A DNA stretch of 13,193 bases from QQUD01 sp039029915 (GTDB lineage: Bacteria > Chloroflexota > Anaerolineae > Promineifilales > Promineifilaceae). Location: positions 1 through 13,193 of the forward strand of contig JBCCFD010000205.1 of assembly GCA_039029915.1 (NCBI GenBank). The letters run 5' to 3'. Numbering within the stretch: position 1 is the first letter of the stretch; each line of letters starts with the position of its first letter. Position numbers and translations under genes: made by a program. The notes under the pieces were generated by a model, which was not told the origin of the DNA, searched no databases, and saw nothing but the letters and a program-made list of their open reading frames with translations. Of the stretch, positions 1 through 6,525 are shown piece by piece.

Positions 1-630
1 ATCACCAATGCGTCTCAGAAACTGAATAAGTGTGATATTTTGATGGTGTCATATTCAGGCCACGGCGGGCAAATCCCCGACTATACAGGGGATGTAGATC
101 AGTTTGTCAAGGTGGAGGAGATTGATGTAACGTGGTGCTTGTACGACGGTCAGTTACTTGACGATGAGCTCAATGTCTTGTGGAGTAAGTTTAAAAAAGG
201 GGTGCGAATCCTTGTGTTTTCCGATAGTTGCCACAGTGGGACTGTGACTCGCGCAACTGATGAGGAAGAGGAAGATGATGAGGATTCAGGCAAGTCTCGC
301 GCAATGCCTTGGGATGAAGCCATTGAAACGTATCGAAATAATTCGGATTTTTATAACGGTATTGGTGAAAATACGCCTAGCTCGGCGGTTGATGTGCCAG
401 CAGCGGTTCTGTTGATTTCAGGCTGTCAGGATGAACAGCTCTCTCGGGAAGGCATGATAAACGGCCGTTTTACGGGCAATCTCAAGCGCGTTCTTAAAGA
501 GGGTGATTTCAAAAACTACAAAGAGTTCCACCAAAAGATCGTTGATAGAATGCCGGATAATCAAACGCCAAACTATTTTGGTCAGGGTGATTTTGCTGAG
601 TTTGAAGCGGAACGGCCGTTTACAATTTGA
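1..630 (+). CDS. Caspase-like peptidase (metacaspase/C14 type), 5' end outside window
   Basis: The reading frame is open from base 1 and ends at TGA 628-630, giving 209 visible residues; the start lies upstream. Visible residues show the caspase-fold catalytic pair: His21 in SYSGHGGQ after a hydrophobic strand (DILMV), and Cys77 in the metacaspase signature SDSCHSG after strand RILVF. This fits family C14, which cleaves after Arg or Lys in metacaspases. An acidic stretch (EEEEDDED) follows the Cys, where metacaspases commonly carry variable loops. The C-terminal part (ISGCQDEQLS, then NGRFTGNL) matches the small-subunit half of these enzymes. Any N-terminal partner or sensor domain is out of view. 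A TTG at 40 and ATG at 43 fall inside the conserved strand and are not the true start. The gene converges on the TMEM43-like gene. Confidence 0.88.
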   Translation: MTNASQKLNKCDILMVSYSGHGGQIPDYTGDVDQFVKVEEIDVTWCLYDGQLLDDELNVLWSKFKKGVRILVFSDSCHSGTVTRATDEEEEDDEDSGKSRAMPWDEAIETYRNNSDFYNGIGENTPSSAVDVPAAVLLISGCQDEQLSREGMINGRFTGNLKRVLKEGDFKNYKEFHQKIVDRMPDNQTPNYFGQGDFAEFEAERPFTI

Positions 631-645
631 TTTAACTTTTTGAGC

Positions 646-690
646 GATGGCTGAGTACCCTGCCAATCTGGTAAAAGGTACTCAACCATC
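646..690. terminator. Long hairpin between convergent genes, probable bidirectional terminator
   Basis: Arms 646-659 and 677-690 pair over 14 bp with a single C-A mismatch (651/685), leaving a 17-base loop. On the plus strand the stem is followed by ATTATTTT; on the minus strand the bases after it read GCTCAAAAAG, so the T-tract is poor in that direction. Its position between the stop codons of two convergent genes (630 and 757) suits a terminator. The hairpin is flanked by direct repeats TTTTGAGC at 638-645 and 695-702. Confidence 0.55.
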
Positions 691-756
691 ATTATTTTGA
701 GCAACTCGTTTGTAATATATCTACGCTTTCGCACTAGCAGCTCTGGAGAACTGTAC

Positions 757-1824
757 TTATTCTTGCCGACTGCGCCAGTAAAAGAAACCCCCAATCAGCA
801 AAATAAATATCACAATCATCGCCACAATGCTGTTTAAGATGGCTGATATCACGATCGTGATACTTCCCAGCACAATGGCAACAAAGAGAAACACAAATGC
901 TGCGGCAAAGCGACCTAACCCGCCAACGATCGGTACATTGCCGATCAAATTGGTTAAAGGGCTCACCATTGTCATCAAACCAAGCCACATCATCCCGATA
1001 CCGGCTGCCCGAAACCCCCACAGAATCGTCAAAAATTCTGTTCGCATCGCCTCAATAGCTGTATCTCGGTCGCCTGGATATACACGATAAAGTAAGCTGT
1101 CTTTTGGCCCTGTGAATGGCTGAAGCCTATTTTCGTTTTGAGCACCAAATACAGTGACCTGTTGATCATTTTCAAATGTAGAAAATTGAATTCGCAAATC
1201 GCCAATGTCTGGCTGAGCCAGCGAACCAGACCCAATGAAAAGATACTCCTCTTCAATGCGCCCATCCAAAATAATATTGGACGACAGCGGAAGATCACGC
1301 TGCTGCATAAATAAAAGCTGATCAGGTGCTACAGAAAAACGACCTATTTCGGCATGCTCAACTCGGAAAACTTCTCCTTGATAGCGCATGGGTGGATTGT
1401 AATGACCATTTGGCCGGTTAAATTGATTTGAATCTTGAGGATTATCCGTCCATTCGCGGTTGTACTCATATCGATTTGTGCTGGAAGCATTATTATCGCT
1501 ATCAGAGTTTCTTTCTTCATCCCAAGCATACATTTCTACATCTCGCCTAAGATAGAGAAATTCCCCTGTATTTAACAACTCTGGGTCGCTAATTGTTGCA
1601 TCTGCGTGTAAGACGCCCGATACAGCTAATAATTCACCCTGATGATTGACTTGCTCTTGATTGGCAGAAACAGCAATGCTCCCTCTAGCTACTTTTGAAA
1701 TATCGACACGCCCCTCATTTATAAAAAGTAATACAAAAGAGCCTAAAAATAAGCCAATGCCAAACAGGGCCGTTACAAAAGGGTTGCTTCTCCCCTGCCT
1801 GTTACGAAAACGGTTAAATGCCAC
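757..1824 (-). CDS. TMEM43-family membrane protein
   Basis: A 355-residue protein resembling the TMEM43 (LUMA) family, which in animals is a multi-pass inner nuclear membrane protein; the bacterial role is not established. Visible layout: a short basic N-terminus, one membrane segment at about 15-36 followed by NEGRVDISKV, a large hydrophilic domain at about 40-265, then three membrane segments at about 267-290, 306-327 and 329-350, ending in WRSRQE. Family-type motifs include LAVSGVLHADATISDPEL and LRRDVEMYAWDEE. The start is GTG (1824-1822), six bases after an AGGAG ribosome site; no upstream ATG fits better. A consensus TATAAT lies about 45 bases upstream on the same strand. It is transcribed away from the transport operon and looks monocistronic. 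Family assignment is fairly sure; function is unknown. Confidence 0.8.
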   Translation of the reverse strand: MAFNRFRNRQGRSNPFVTALFGIGLFLGSFVLLFINEGRVDISKVARGSIAVSANQEQVNHQGELLAVSGVLHADATISDPELLNTGEFLYLRRDVEMYAWDEERNSDSDNNASSTNRYEYNREWTDNPQDSNQFNRPNGHYNPPMRYQGEVFRVEHAEIGRFSVAPDQLLFMQQRDLPLSSNIILDGRIEEEYLFIGSGSLAQPDIGDLRIQFSTFENDQQVTVFGAQNENRLQPFTGPKDSLLYRVYPGDRDTAIEAMRTEFLTILWGFRAAGIGMMWLGLMTMVSPLTNLIGNVPIVGGLGRFAAAFVFLFVAIVLGSITIVISAILNSIVAMIVIFILLIGGFFYWRSRQE

Positions 1825-1868
1825 AATAATCTCCTAAATGTTGACAGCAAAAAATAATAACGTTGCTC

Positions 1869-1874
1869 ATTATA
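1869..1874 (-). promoter_or_regulatory. -10 box for the TMEM43-like gene
   Basis: Read on the minus strand this is a perfect TATAAT, about 45 bases upstream of the GTG start. The -35 is weak: TCGAAA at 1897-1892 gives a 17-base spacer. The palindrome at 1908-1922 lies just upstream of this promoter, where an activator or a repressor could act. Confidence 0.45.
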
Positions 1875-1907
1875 GAAAGAGACCGATCCGATTTCGATCA
1901 AAAATAT

Positions 1908-1922
1908 TTGACCATTGGTCAA
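1908..1922. promoter_or_regulatory. 15-bp perfect palindrome, candidate operator
   Basis: TTGACCATTGGTCAA is two 7-base half-sites around one central base (1915). Perfect dyads of this size between divergent genes are typical of sites for dimeric repressors such as the TetR or GntR families. No regulator gene is in the window, so the partner is unknown. It could control either flanking gene. Confidence 0.4.
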
Positions 1923-2096
1923 TTTGGTTATTTTTGATGATTTTTACCCTTTTTTCAATGATTTAGGGCCTATTTTTTGTATAAATTGTCTAAAGGTAAT
2001 TAAAAAATTTTGCGATAAATTTAGTGCCATCTTCGCTCCATTGTTGAATATTTTAAGGTCTGAAAGGCTTTTTTCTTTTGCACAATGGGGTAACAT

Positions 2097-2126
2097 TGGG
2101 ACGTAACCCACACTCGCGTTGGTTAC
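2097..2126 (+). promoter_or_regulatory. Two mutually exclusive leader hairpins
   Basis: TGGG 2097-2100 can pair with CCCA 2107-2110, while GTAACC 2103-2108 can pair with GGTTAC 2121-2126. The two stems share bases 2107-2108, so they cannot form together. With the terminator-like hairpin 44 bases downstream this could be an attenuation leader, but the stems are short and chance is not excluded. Confidence 0.25.
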
Positions 2127-2169
2127 AGTTAATAATTGAGAGAGAAGTAACATAGGTAAACGGCCGAAA

Positions 2170-2199
2170 AGGGCTTGATTTATATCAAACTCTTTTTTT
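2170..2199 (+). terminator. Intrinsic-terminator-like hairpin in the leader of the transport operon
   Basis: The stem 2170-2179/2184-2193 has nine pairs (one G-T) and one C-A mismatch, a 4-base loop (TTAT), and seven T at 2193-2199. It points towards the binding-protein gene and lies 76 bases before its start, downstream of no visible gene on that strand. It may end a short leader or small RNA, or act as an attenuator for the operon. Confidence 0.5.
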
Positions 2200-2275
2200 G
2201 TTTGCCCGCATGGCATTAAGTTGAATTAGGGAGTAAGCCAATTTAATGTCACCTCAAAAGGAATAGGAGACTCAA

Positions 2276-3562
2276 ATGAAGAATCATAAGATGTGGAAAT
2301 TTATATTTCTAGCTCTTTGCGCCATGCTTTTCATCGCCGCGTGCGGTGGTGGCGCTGCGGAAGAAAGCGCCGCAGGTGATACAACGAGCGAGAGTGCAGA
2401 TAGCGGGGAAGAAATGGCTGAATGCGGGGGCGATTTTGCCGCTGATGAAGAAGGGGCATTCCAAATCCCAACGGCCGTTGAAGGCTGTTTTAACGTTGGC
2501 TTTGTCTACATTGGCCCCCATGATGATGGTGGCTGGACCCAAGCTCATGACCTTGGTCGTCAATATGTGCAAGAAAATGTAGATGGTGTACACACCGCTT
2601 TTGTTGAACTCGTTCCTGAAGGTGCTGATGCTGAACAGGTCATTCGTTCTTTAGCTCGTAAAGGGTTCGACGTGATTTTTACCACCTCATTTGGTTATAT
2701 GGATGCCTCAGAATTGGTTGCAGATGAATTCCCAGATGTCAACATCATTCACGTGAGCGGTTTTAAATCAAACGAAGACAACTTTGGTAACCTATTTGGG
2801 GCAATGGAAACCATGAAATACCTCAACGGTATGATTGCGGGTTCACGCGCCGTGTTGGACGGCAACGAACGCCTCGGGTATATGCCAACCTTCCCAATTC
2901 CAGAAGAGTTACGCTTAGGGAATGCCTTCTCATTGGGTGTTGAACGAACTTGCCCAGACTGTGTGATTGATATTCGCTGGATTGGCTCGTGGCATGATCC
3001 AATTTTGGAACAGGAAGCGGCTAAATCGCTCTTTGATGCCGGCGCCCAAGTCGTGATGAACGGTGCCGATACACCTGCTGCTGCCCAAGCCGCACCAGAT
3101 GGCAAATGGGGTATTACCTATAATTACGTTGGTAGCTGCACAAGCGATAAATGTTTAACAGCCGGTTATTGGAACTGGGGTCTTATCTACGCGGATATCG
3201 TTGAAAAATCAATCGATGGCACTTGGGTTGGTGGCTGGGAATACTTCGACGCTGATACGGGTGCGATGGGTCTCTATGGTTACATGGAAGGTGAAGAACT
3301 GCAGCCAGGTGTTGCTGAATTACCAGAAGAAGATTTGGCATTGATTCAAGAAGTATTTGATGCTGCCATCGCCGGTGAGTTTGATCGCTTTGACGTGTTT
3401 GCTGGCCCTATCTTCGATAACCAAGGTAATCTCGTTGTGGCTGAAGGTGAATCGCTCGAACAAATCGACCTTGATGGATTTTCTCAATTTGGTAGCCCTT
3501 GTGAAACCTGTATGTACTGGTGGCATGAGAATTTCAACGCTGAATTGCCTGATTTGAACTAA
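2276..3562 (+). CDS. BMP/PnrA-family substrate-binding lipoprotein of a nucleoside-type ABC transporter
   Basis: A 428-residue secreted lipoprotein. A basic, hydrophobic signal sequence ends in lipobox IAAC with lipidation at Cys23, followed by GGG and a Ser/Glu/Asp-rich linker to about residue 62. The BMP domain begins with FNVGFVYIGPHDDGGWTQAH (72-91) and includes the hinge-region pattern SWHDPILEQEAAKSLFDAGA. Relatives (PnrA, BmpA, NupN) bind purine nucleosides outside the cell and pass them to the permease. The start ATG lies six bases after AGGAG. The mature protein has eight cysteines besides Cys23: 50, 71, 226/229 (CPDC), 288/293 and 409/412 (CETC), an even number that suggests disulfides or metal binding. 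The three downstream ABC genes fit the same importer. The substrate is inferred from family only. Confidence 0.9.
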   Translation: MKNHKMWKFIFLALCAMLFIAACGGGAAEESAAGDTTSESADSGEEMAECGGDFAADEEGAFQIPTAVEGCFNVGFVYIGPHDDGGWTQAHDLGRQYVQENVDGVHTAFVELVPEGADAEQVIRSLARKGFDVIFTTSFGYMDASELVADEFPDVNIIHVSGFKSNEDNFGNLFGAMETMKYLNGMIAGSRAVLDGNERLGYMPTFPIPEELRLGNAFSLGVERTCPDCVIDIRWIGSWHDPILEQEAAKSLFDAGAQVVMNGADTPAAAQAAPDGKWGITYNYVGSCTSDKCLTAGYWNWGLIYADIVEKSIDGTWVGGWEYFDADTGAMGLYGYMEGEELQPGVAELPEEDLALIQEVFDAAIAGEFDRFDVFAGPIFDNQGNLVVAEGESLEQIDLDGFSQFGSPCETCMYWWHENFNAELPDLN

Positions 3563-3573
3563 ATCAATAATTA

Positions 3574-3643
3574 GTGGATGGTGGATAGTGGGTAATGGGT
3601 AGTGAAGTCTAGCTACCCCTATTCACGATTCACCGTTCACTCA
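3574..3643. repeat. Ten-unit heptamer array folding into a hairpin
   Basis: Seventy bases made of ten 7-base units. The first units are GTGGATG, GTGGATA, GTGGGTA and ATGGGTA; the last are TCACGAT, TCACCGT and TCACTCA, which are complementary to them allowing G-T pairs. The core stem is GGGTAG 3597-3602 with CTACCC 3613-3618. It fills nearly the whole gap between binding-protein and oxygenase genes. It resembles short tandemly repeated repetitive (STRR) heptamers of filamentous cyanobacteria in unit length only; I infer a possible role as an mRNA-stabilising hairpin. Confidence 0.65.
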
Positions 3644-3650
3644 ATAATGT

Positions 3651-4616
3651 ATGCTTAACGATCCCGTCCTTGTTAACGATTGGCATGCTGTTGCTGAGGT
3701 TGATGATTTAAAAGAGAAGAACCCCTTGCCTGTCCGACTGCTGGGGGAAGATATTGTGCTGTGGGAGCTTAACGGCCGTATTCATGCTTGGCGCGATCTT
3801 TGTATTCATCGAGGAGCCAAGCTATCGATGGGCAAAATTCAAGGTGACTGCCTCATGTGCCCTTATCACGGTTGGCACTATGATTCGACAGGGCGATGTG
3901 TGTTTTTCCCAGCCCACCCCAAACAACCCCCACCGAGCAAAGCCAAAGCGATCGTCTACAAAAGCCAAGTTAAATATGGCTTAATTTGGGTCACTCAGGG
4001 CAACCCAGCCCACGATATTCCAACCTTTCCCGAATGGGAGGATGAGTCATATCGTAACATTCCCTCCGGTCCCTACCATTTTAACGCGGCCGCGCCGCGC
4101 GTAATTGAAAACTTTTTAGATGTGTCTCATTTTCCCTTTGTTCATGAAGGATCATTGGGAGATCCGGCCAAGCCTGAGATTGGTGATTATGAAGCAAAGA
4201 TTTCAGAGGCGGGCGTTGTGAGTGAGGGGATTAAGTTTTTTCAACCTAACCCTGATGGCACAGGTGTGGGTGCTGTCGTGACATACACCTATCGTGTTTT
4301 TCGACCTCTTGTTGCTTACTTTGTCAAAACAAAAGGGCCTAGCTTTGCTGCTATGTACGCCGTCTGTCCAATTGATAAACTCAAATCAAAAGGGTGGGTG
4401 CTCATGTCTATGAACTATGGCTTTGAACAGTCTGCTGAGTCAATTATTGAGTTCCAAGATCGAGTCACTGGGGAAGATATACCTGTGGTAGAATCCCAGC
4501 GCCCTGAGCTATTGCCTCTCGATTTGAGAGAAGAACTCCATCTTAAAAGCGATCGCACCGCTATCGCTTACCGTAAGTGGCTGAGGCAGTTAGGCTTGAC
4601 GTTTGGCACGGCGTAG
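3651..4616 (+). CDS. Rieske [2Fe-2S] non-haem iron oxygenase, oxygenase component
   Basis: A 321-residue ring-hydroxylating or demethylating oxygenase alpha-type subunit. The Rieske cluster ligands are visible as CIHRG (Cys51, His53) and CPYHGW (Cys70, His73). The mononuclear iron site is in NFLDVSHFPFVH (Asp157 bridging, His160 and His165 as ligands), with a carboxylate ligand probably Asp276 in GEDIPVVESQRPE. The length suits the single-component VanA/caffeine-demethylase/pheophorbide-oxygenase side of the family. No reductase or beta subunit is encoded nearby, so electrons must come from elsewhere. It lies 88 bases after the binding-protein gene and 311 before the ABC ATPase. An in-frame stop at 3645-3647 makes ATG 3651 the first start, but there is no clear ribosome site; the upstream bases are the heptamer array. 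Substrate unknown; oxidation of an imported purine-like compound is inference. Confidence 0.85.
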   Translation: MLNDPVLVNDWHAVAEVDDLKEKNPLPVRLLGEDIVLWELNGRIHAWRDLCIHRGAKLSMGKIQGDCLMCPYHGWHYDSTGRCVFFPAHPKQPPPSKAKAIVYKSQVKYGLIWVTQGNPAHDIPTFPEWEDESYRNIPSGPYHFNAAAPRVIENFLDVSHFPFVHEGSLGDPAKPEIGDYEAKISEAGVVSEGIKFFQPNPDGTGVGAVVTYTYRVFRPLVAYFVKTKGPSFAAMYAVCPIDKLKSKGWVLMSMNYGFEQSAESIIEFQDRVTGEDIPVVESQRPELLPLDLREELHLKSDRTAIAYRKWLRQLGLTFGTA

Positions 4617-4688
4617 TCAGAGTTCTGTGTCTTGGTGTTCTAGGATTGGGTATTTTAGGTAAGAGTATAAGAGTGTAGAGGAAAGTTT

Positions 4689-4717
4689 TTGACTTGTGAT
4701 TCTTGCATCCATACTAC
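4689..4717 (+). promoter_or_regulatory. Weak promoter candidate for the ABC ATPase-permease genes
   Basis: A -35-like TTGACT at 4689-4694 and a -10-like TACTAC at 4712-4717 are 17 bases apart. The -10 matches only three of six consensus bases. It would place the structured repeat in the transcribed leader. Confidence 0.25.
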
Positions 4718-4804
4718 TAATAACTTTCTACTTTTTGCTAAAATTTTTATAAGAGAAAAATGTAAAAACCTAAAAGTATCTTGAAAAAGAAAGGCTAAAT
4801 TTTT

Positions 4805-4875
4805 GGTTTTCACCGAGTAAATTTCAAATATCCAACCTGTTTTATTTCAAGATATTTTGTGAAATTTACAAAGCT
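4805..4875. repeat. Structured repeat element, copy A
   Basis: The core 4810-4869 is 60 bases and aligns without gaps to copy B at 9284-9343. It begins with the identical 13-mer TCACCGAGTAAAT. The inner stem GTAAATTTCA 4817-4826 pairs with TGAAATTTAC 4860-4869, then AATATC 4827-4832 pairs with GATATT 4851-4856 across a three-base bulge, leaving an 18-base loop. Outer bases 4805-4810 can pair with 4870-4875 (two G-T pairs), leaving CACCGA bulged on the left side. Could be a structured RNA, a DNA-level element, or a remnant of a small mobile element. Confidence 0.65.
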
Positions 4876-4912
4876 GACTGGCTGATTAGCTGACAGGCTG
4901 ACTAGCTTATAG
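4873..4912. repeat. Five-unit octamer tandem repeat
   Basis: Five 8-base units: GCTGACTG, GCTGATTA, GCTGACAG, GCTGACTA, then the degenerate GCTTATAG. GGCT 4896-4899 can pair with AGCC 4911-4914. It ends 15 bases before the ATPase start codon and so includes much of the translation leader. Confidence 0.6.
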
Positions 4913-4927
4913 CCAAAAGAGAAACAA

Positions 4928-6454
4928 ATGAACAAAAACACCTCACTCGCCGTTGATATGCAGGATATCGTCATTCGTTTTCCAGGGGTATTAGCGAACG
5001 ATCATGTGAACTTTACACTTCGGAAAGGTGAAATTCACGCGCTGCTTGGGGAAAATGGGGCAGGGAAATCGACGTTGATGAATGCGCTGGCTGGATTACA
5101 ATGGCCGAATTCTGGCATCATCAAAATCAACGGTAAAGCCGTCAGCTTTGGCTCGCCTAAAGATGCCATTAGTGCTGGTATTGGAATGGTGCATCAACAC
5201 TTTATGTTGGTTCCTACTCAAACCGTGACCGAAAATATCCTGCTTGGATTAGATGCCCCCCGCTTTTTTATGAACATGCGCAAATATAATCAGGAGGTGA
5301 AGGCCCTACAGGAGCAGTTTGGCCTCTTTGTAGATCCTGAAGCTAGTATTTGGCAGCTGTCTGTGGGGGAGCAACAGCGCGTTGAGATTTTGAAGATGCT
5401 GTATCGTGGGGCTGATATTTTGATTCTTGATGAGCCAACGGCCGTTTTAGCTCCGCAAGAAATTGAAGAGTTCATGCAAACCCTCCGCTCCATGGTGGCT
5501 CAAGGTAAATCGATTATTTTTATCAGCCACAAGCTCCAAGAAGTGGCCGAAATCGCCGATCGCGTAACCGTGTTGCGGAAAGGTAAGGTGACGGCGCAGG
5601 GTCACGATATGGGCGGTATGAGCAAGAAAGAATTGGCTCAACTTATGGTTGGTCGTGATATTGTGTTTAAAGTGGGCAAAGAGGCGCAGGAGCCTGGCGA
5701 CATTGTCTTGTCTGTCGATAGGGTGAGCGCCGAAAATAACAAAGGCTTACCTGCTCTCCGCGAGGTCTCGCTTGAAGTACGCAGCGGTGAGATTCTTGGG
5801 GTTGCTGGGGTGTCTGGAAACGGGCAAAGTGAGCTGGCGGAAGTCATCACGGGGCTCCGGGACTGTAAAGGGGCCATTCACGTTAACGGGGAGTTAGTCA
5901 GTAATCAAGCGCCCATTATTGCCATTAATAATGGGGTGGCCCATATCCCTGAAGATCGGAATAAGGTCGGTAGTTCACCAAACATGTCTATCACTGAAAA
6001 TACGATTATGAAGGATTATAAAGAGGACCCCGTGGGCACTGGCTGGTCGATTAACTTTCTGAAGGCCAGTGAACGGGCCAGTAAGCTAAAGGATAAATAT
6101 TCGATCTTGGCTCCAAGCGTGGAAACTTTAGCTCGCAAACTATCTGGGGGGAATCTCCAAAAGGTGATTTTGGCGCGTGAGATTTCGACAAAGCCCCGAC
6201 TGATGGTGGCGGTTCAGCCAACGCGCGGATTGGACGTGGGGGCGATTGAGTCGATTCAAACGCTTTTACTGGAGCAGCGAAAGGAAGGAACGGCCGTATT
6301 GCTCATCTCAGAAGAGCTGGAAGAACTGTTGGCCCTGAGCGATCGCATTGCGGTTATGTTTGACGGCCGTATTATGGGCATCGTTGCGGCGGCTGACGCT
6401 GATATTAATGAAATTGGGTTAATGATGACAGGGGAGACGGGGATTGGTGATTAG
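4928..6454 (+). CDS. Nucleoside/sugar-type ABC transporter ATPase with two ABC domains
   Basis: A 508-residue cytoplasmic protein with two fused nucleotide-binding domains, the layout of NupO/YufO and of RbsA-type sugar importers. Domain 1 is complete: Walker A GENGAGKST (41-49), Q-loop Gln90, signature LSVGEQQ (144-150), Walker B ILILDEP (164-170) and switch His201. Domain 2 has a family-typical degenerate Walker A, GVSGNGQSE (294-302), signature LSGGNLQ (405-411) and the AVQPTRGLDVGA segment where Gln replaces the catalytic acid, as in nucleoside-type relatives. One ATPase working with two different permeases agrees with the next two genes. The start ATG 4928 has only a weak AGAG-like ribosome site. 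The last codons (GIGD, stop 6452-6454) lie inside a heptamer array, so the array has shaped or replaced the C-terminus. Substrate specificity cannot be read from it. Confidence 0.92.
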   Translation: MNKNTSLAVDMQDIVIRFPGVLANDHVNFTLRKGEIHALLGENGAGKSTLMNALAGLQWPNSGIIKINGKAVSFGSPKDAISAGIGMVHQHFMLVPTQTVTENILLGLDAPRFFMNMRKYNQEVKALQEQFGLFVDPEASIWQLSVGEQQRVEILKMLYRGADILILDEPTAVLAPQEIEEFMQTLRSMVAQGKSIIFISHKLQEVAEIADRVTVLRKGKVTAQGHDMGGMSKKELAQLMVGRDIVFKVGKEAQEPGDIVLSVDRVSAENNKGLPALREVSLEVRSGEILGVAGVSGNGQSELAEVITGLRDCKGAIHVNGELVSNQAPIIAINNGVAHIPEDRNKVGSSPNMSITENTIMKDYKEDPVGTGWSINFLKASERASKLKDKYSILAPSVETLARKLSGGNLQKVILAREISTKPRLMVAVQPTRGLDVGAIESIQTLLLEQRKEGTAVLLISEELEELLALSDRIAVMFDGRIMGIVAAADADINEIGLMMTGETGIGD

Positions 6455-6510
6455 GGATTGGGGATCGGTGGATCAAGCCACCAATAACCAATGACGAATG
6501 ACTAATAACC
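6441..6510. repeat. Ten-unit heptamer array folding into a hairpin, overlapping the ATPase stop
   Basis: Seventy bases as ten 7-base units. The left five include GGATTGG (6441-6447 and 6455-6461) and GGATCGG; the right five include AATAACC (6483-6489 and 6504-6510), AATGACG and AATGACT. The halves pair without gaps around loop 6472-6477, with about two thirds of opposed bases matching. It has the same length and 5+5 organisation as the array at 3574-3643 but different unit sequences. It begins in the last codons of the ATPase gene and ends five bases before the GGAG of the next gene. Confidence 0.7.
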
Positions 6511-6525
6511 ATACGGAGTATGCCA

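Larger units (their letters stand above)
1825..2275. other. Divergent intergenic control region (451 bases), no gene
   Basis: AT-rich region between the divergent TMEM43-like and binding-protein genes. It holds a minus-strand -10 box, a 15-bp palindrome, alternative small hairpins at 2097-2126 and a terminator-like hairpin at 2170-2199. The short frames here (about 60-90 codons) have no recognisable protein features and overlap each other on both strands. I found no match by eye to the purine riboswitch core, although that would suit the downstream genes. Confidence 0.6.
4617..4927. other. Intergenic gap (311 bases) with promoter-like site and two repeats
   Basis: AT-rich gap inside the transport cluster. 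It contains a weak promoter-like pair at 4689-4717, a structured element at 4805-4875 and an 8-base array at 4873-4912. No coding frame is supported. Its size and promoter suggest the ATPase and permeases may have their own transcript. Confidence 0.5.

Noticed and set aside
1915..2216. Frames of 63 and 90 codons in the divergent intergenic region
   Set aside because: They overlap on opposite strands in AT-rich regulatory DNA and cover the palindrome and leader hairpins, with no protein features.
1850..2275. Purine riboswitch upstream of the nucleoside-type transporter
   Set aside because: The conserved loop and junction sequences of that aptamer are not visible; only generic hairpins are present.
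3571..3650. CRISPR-like repeat structure between binding-protein and oxygenase genes
   Set aside because: The units are 7 bases with no spacers; this is a simple self-complementary array, not a CRISPR.
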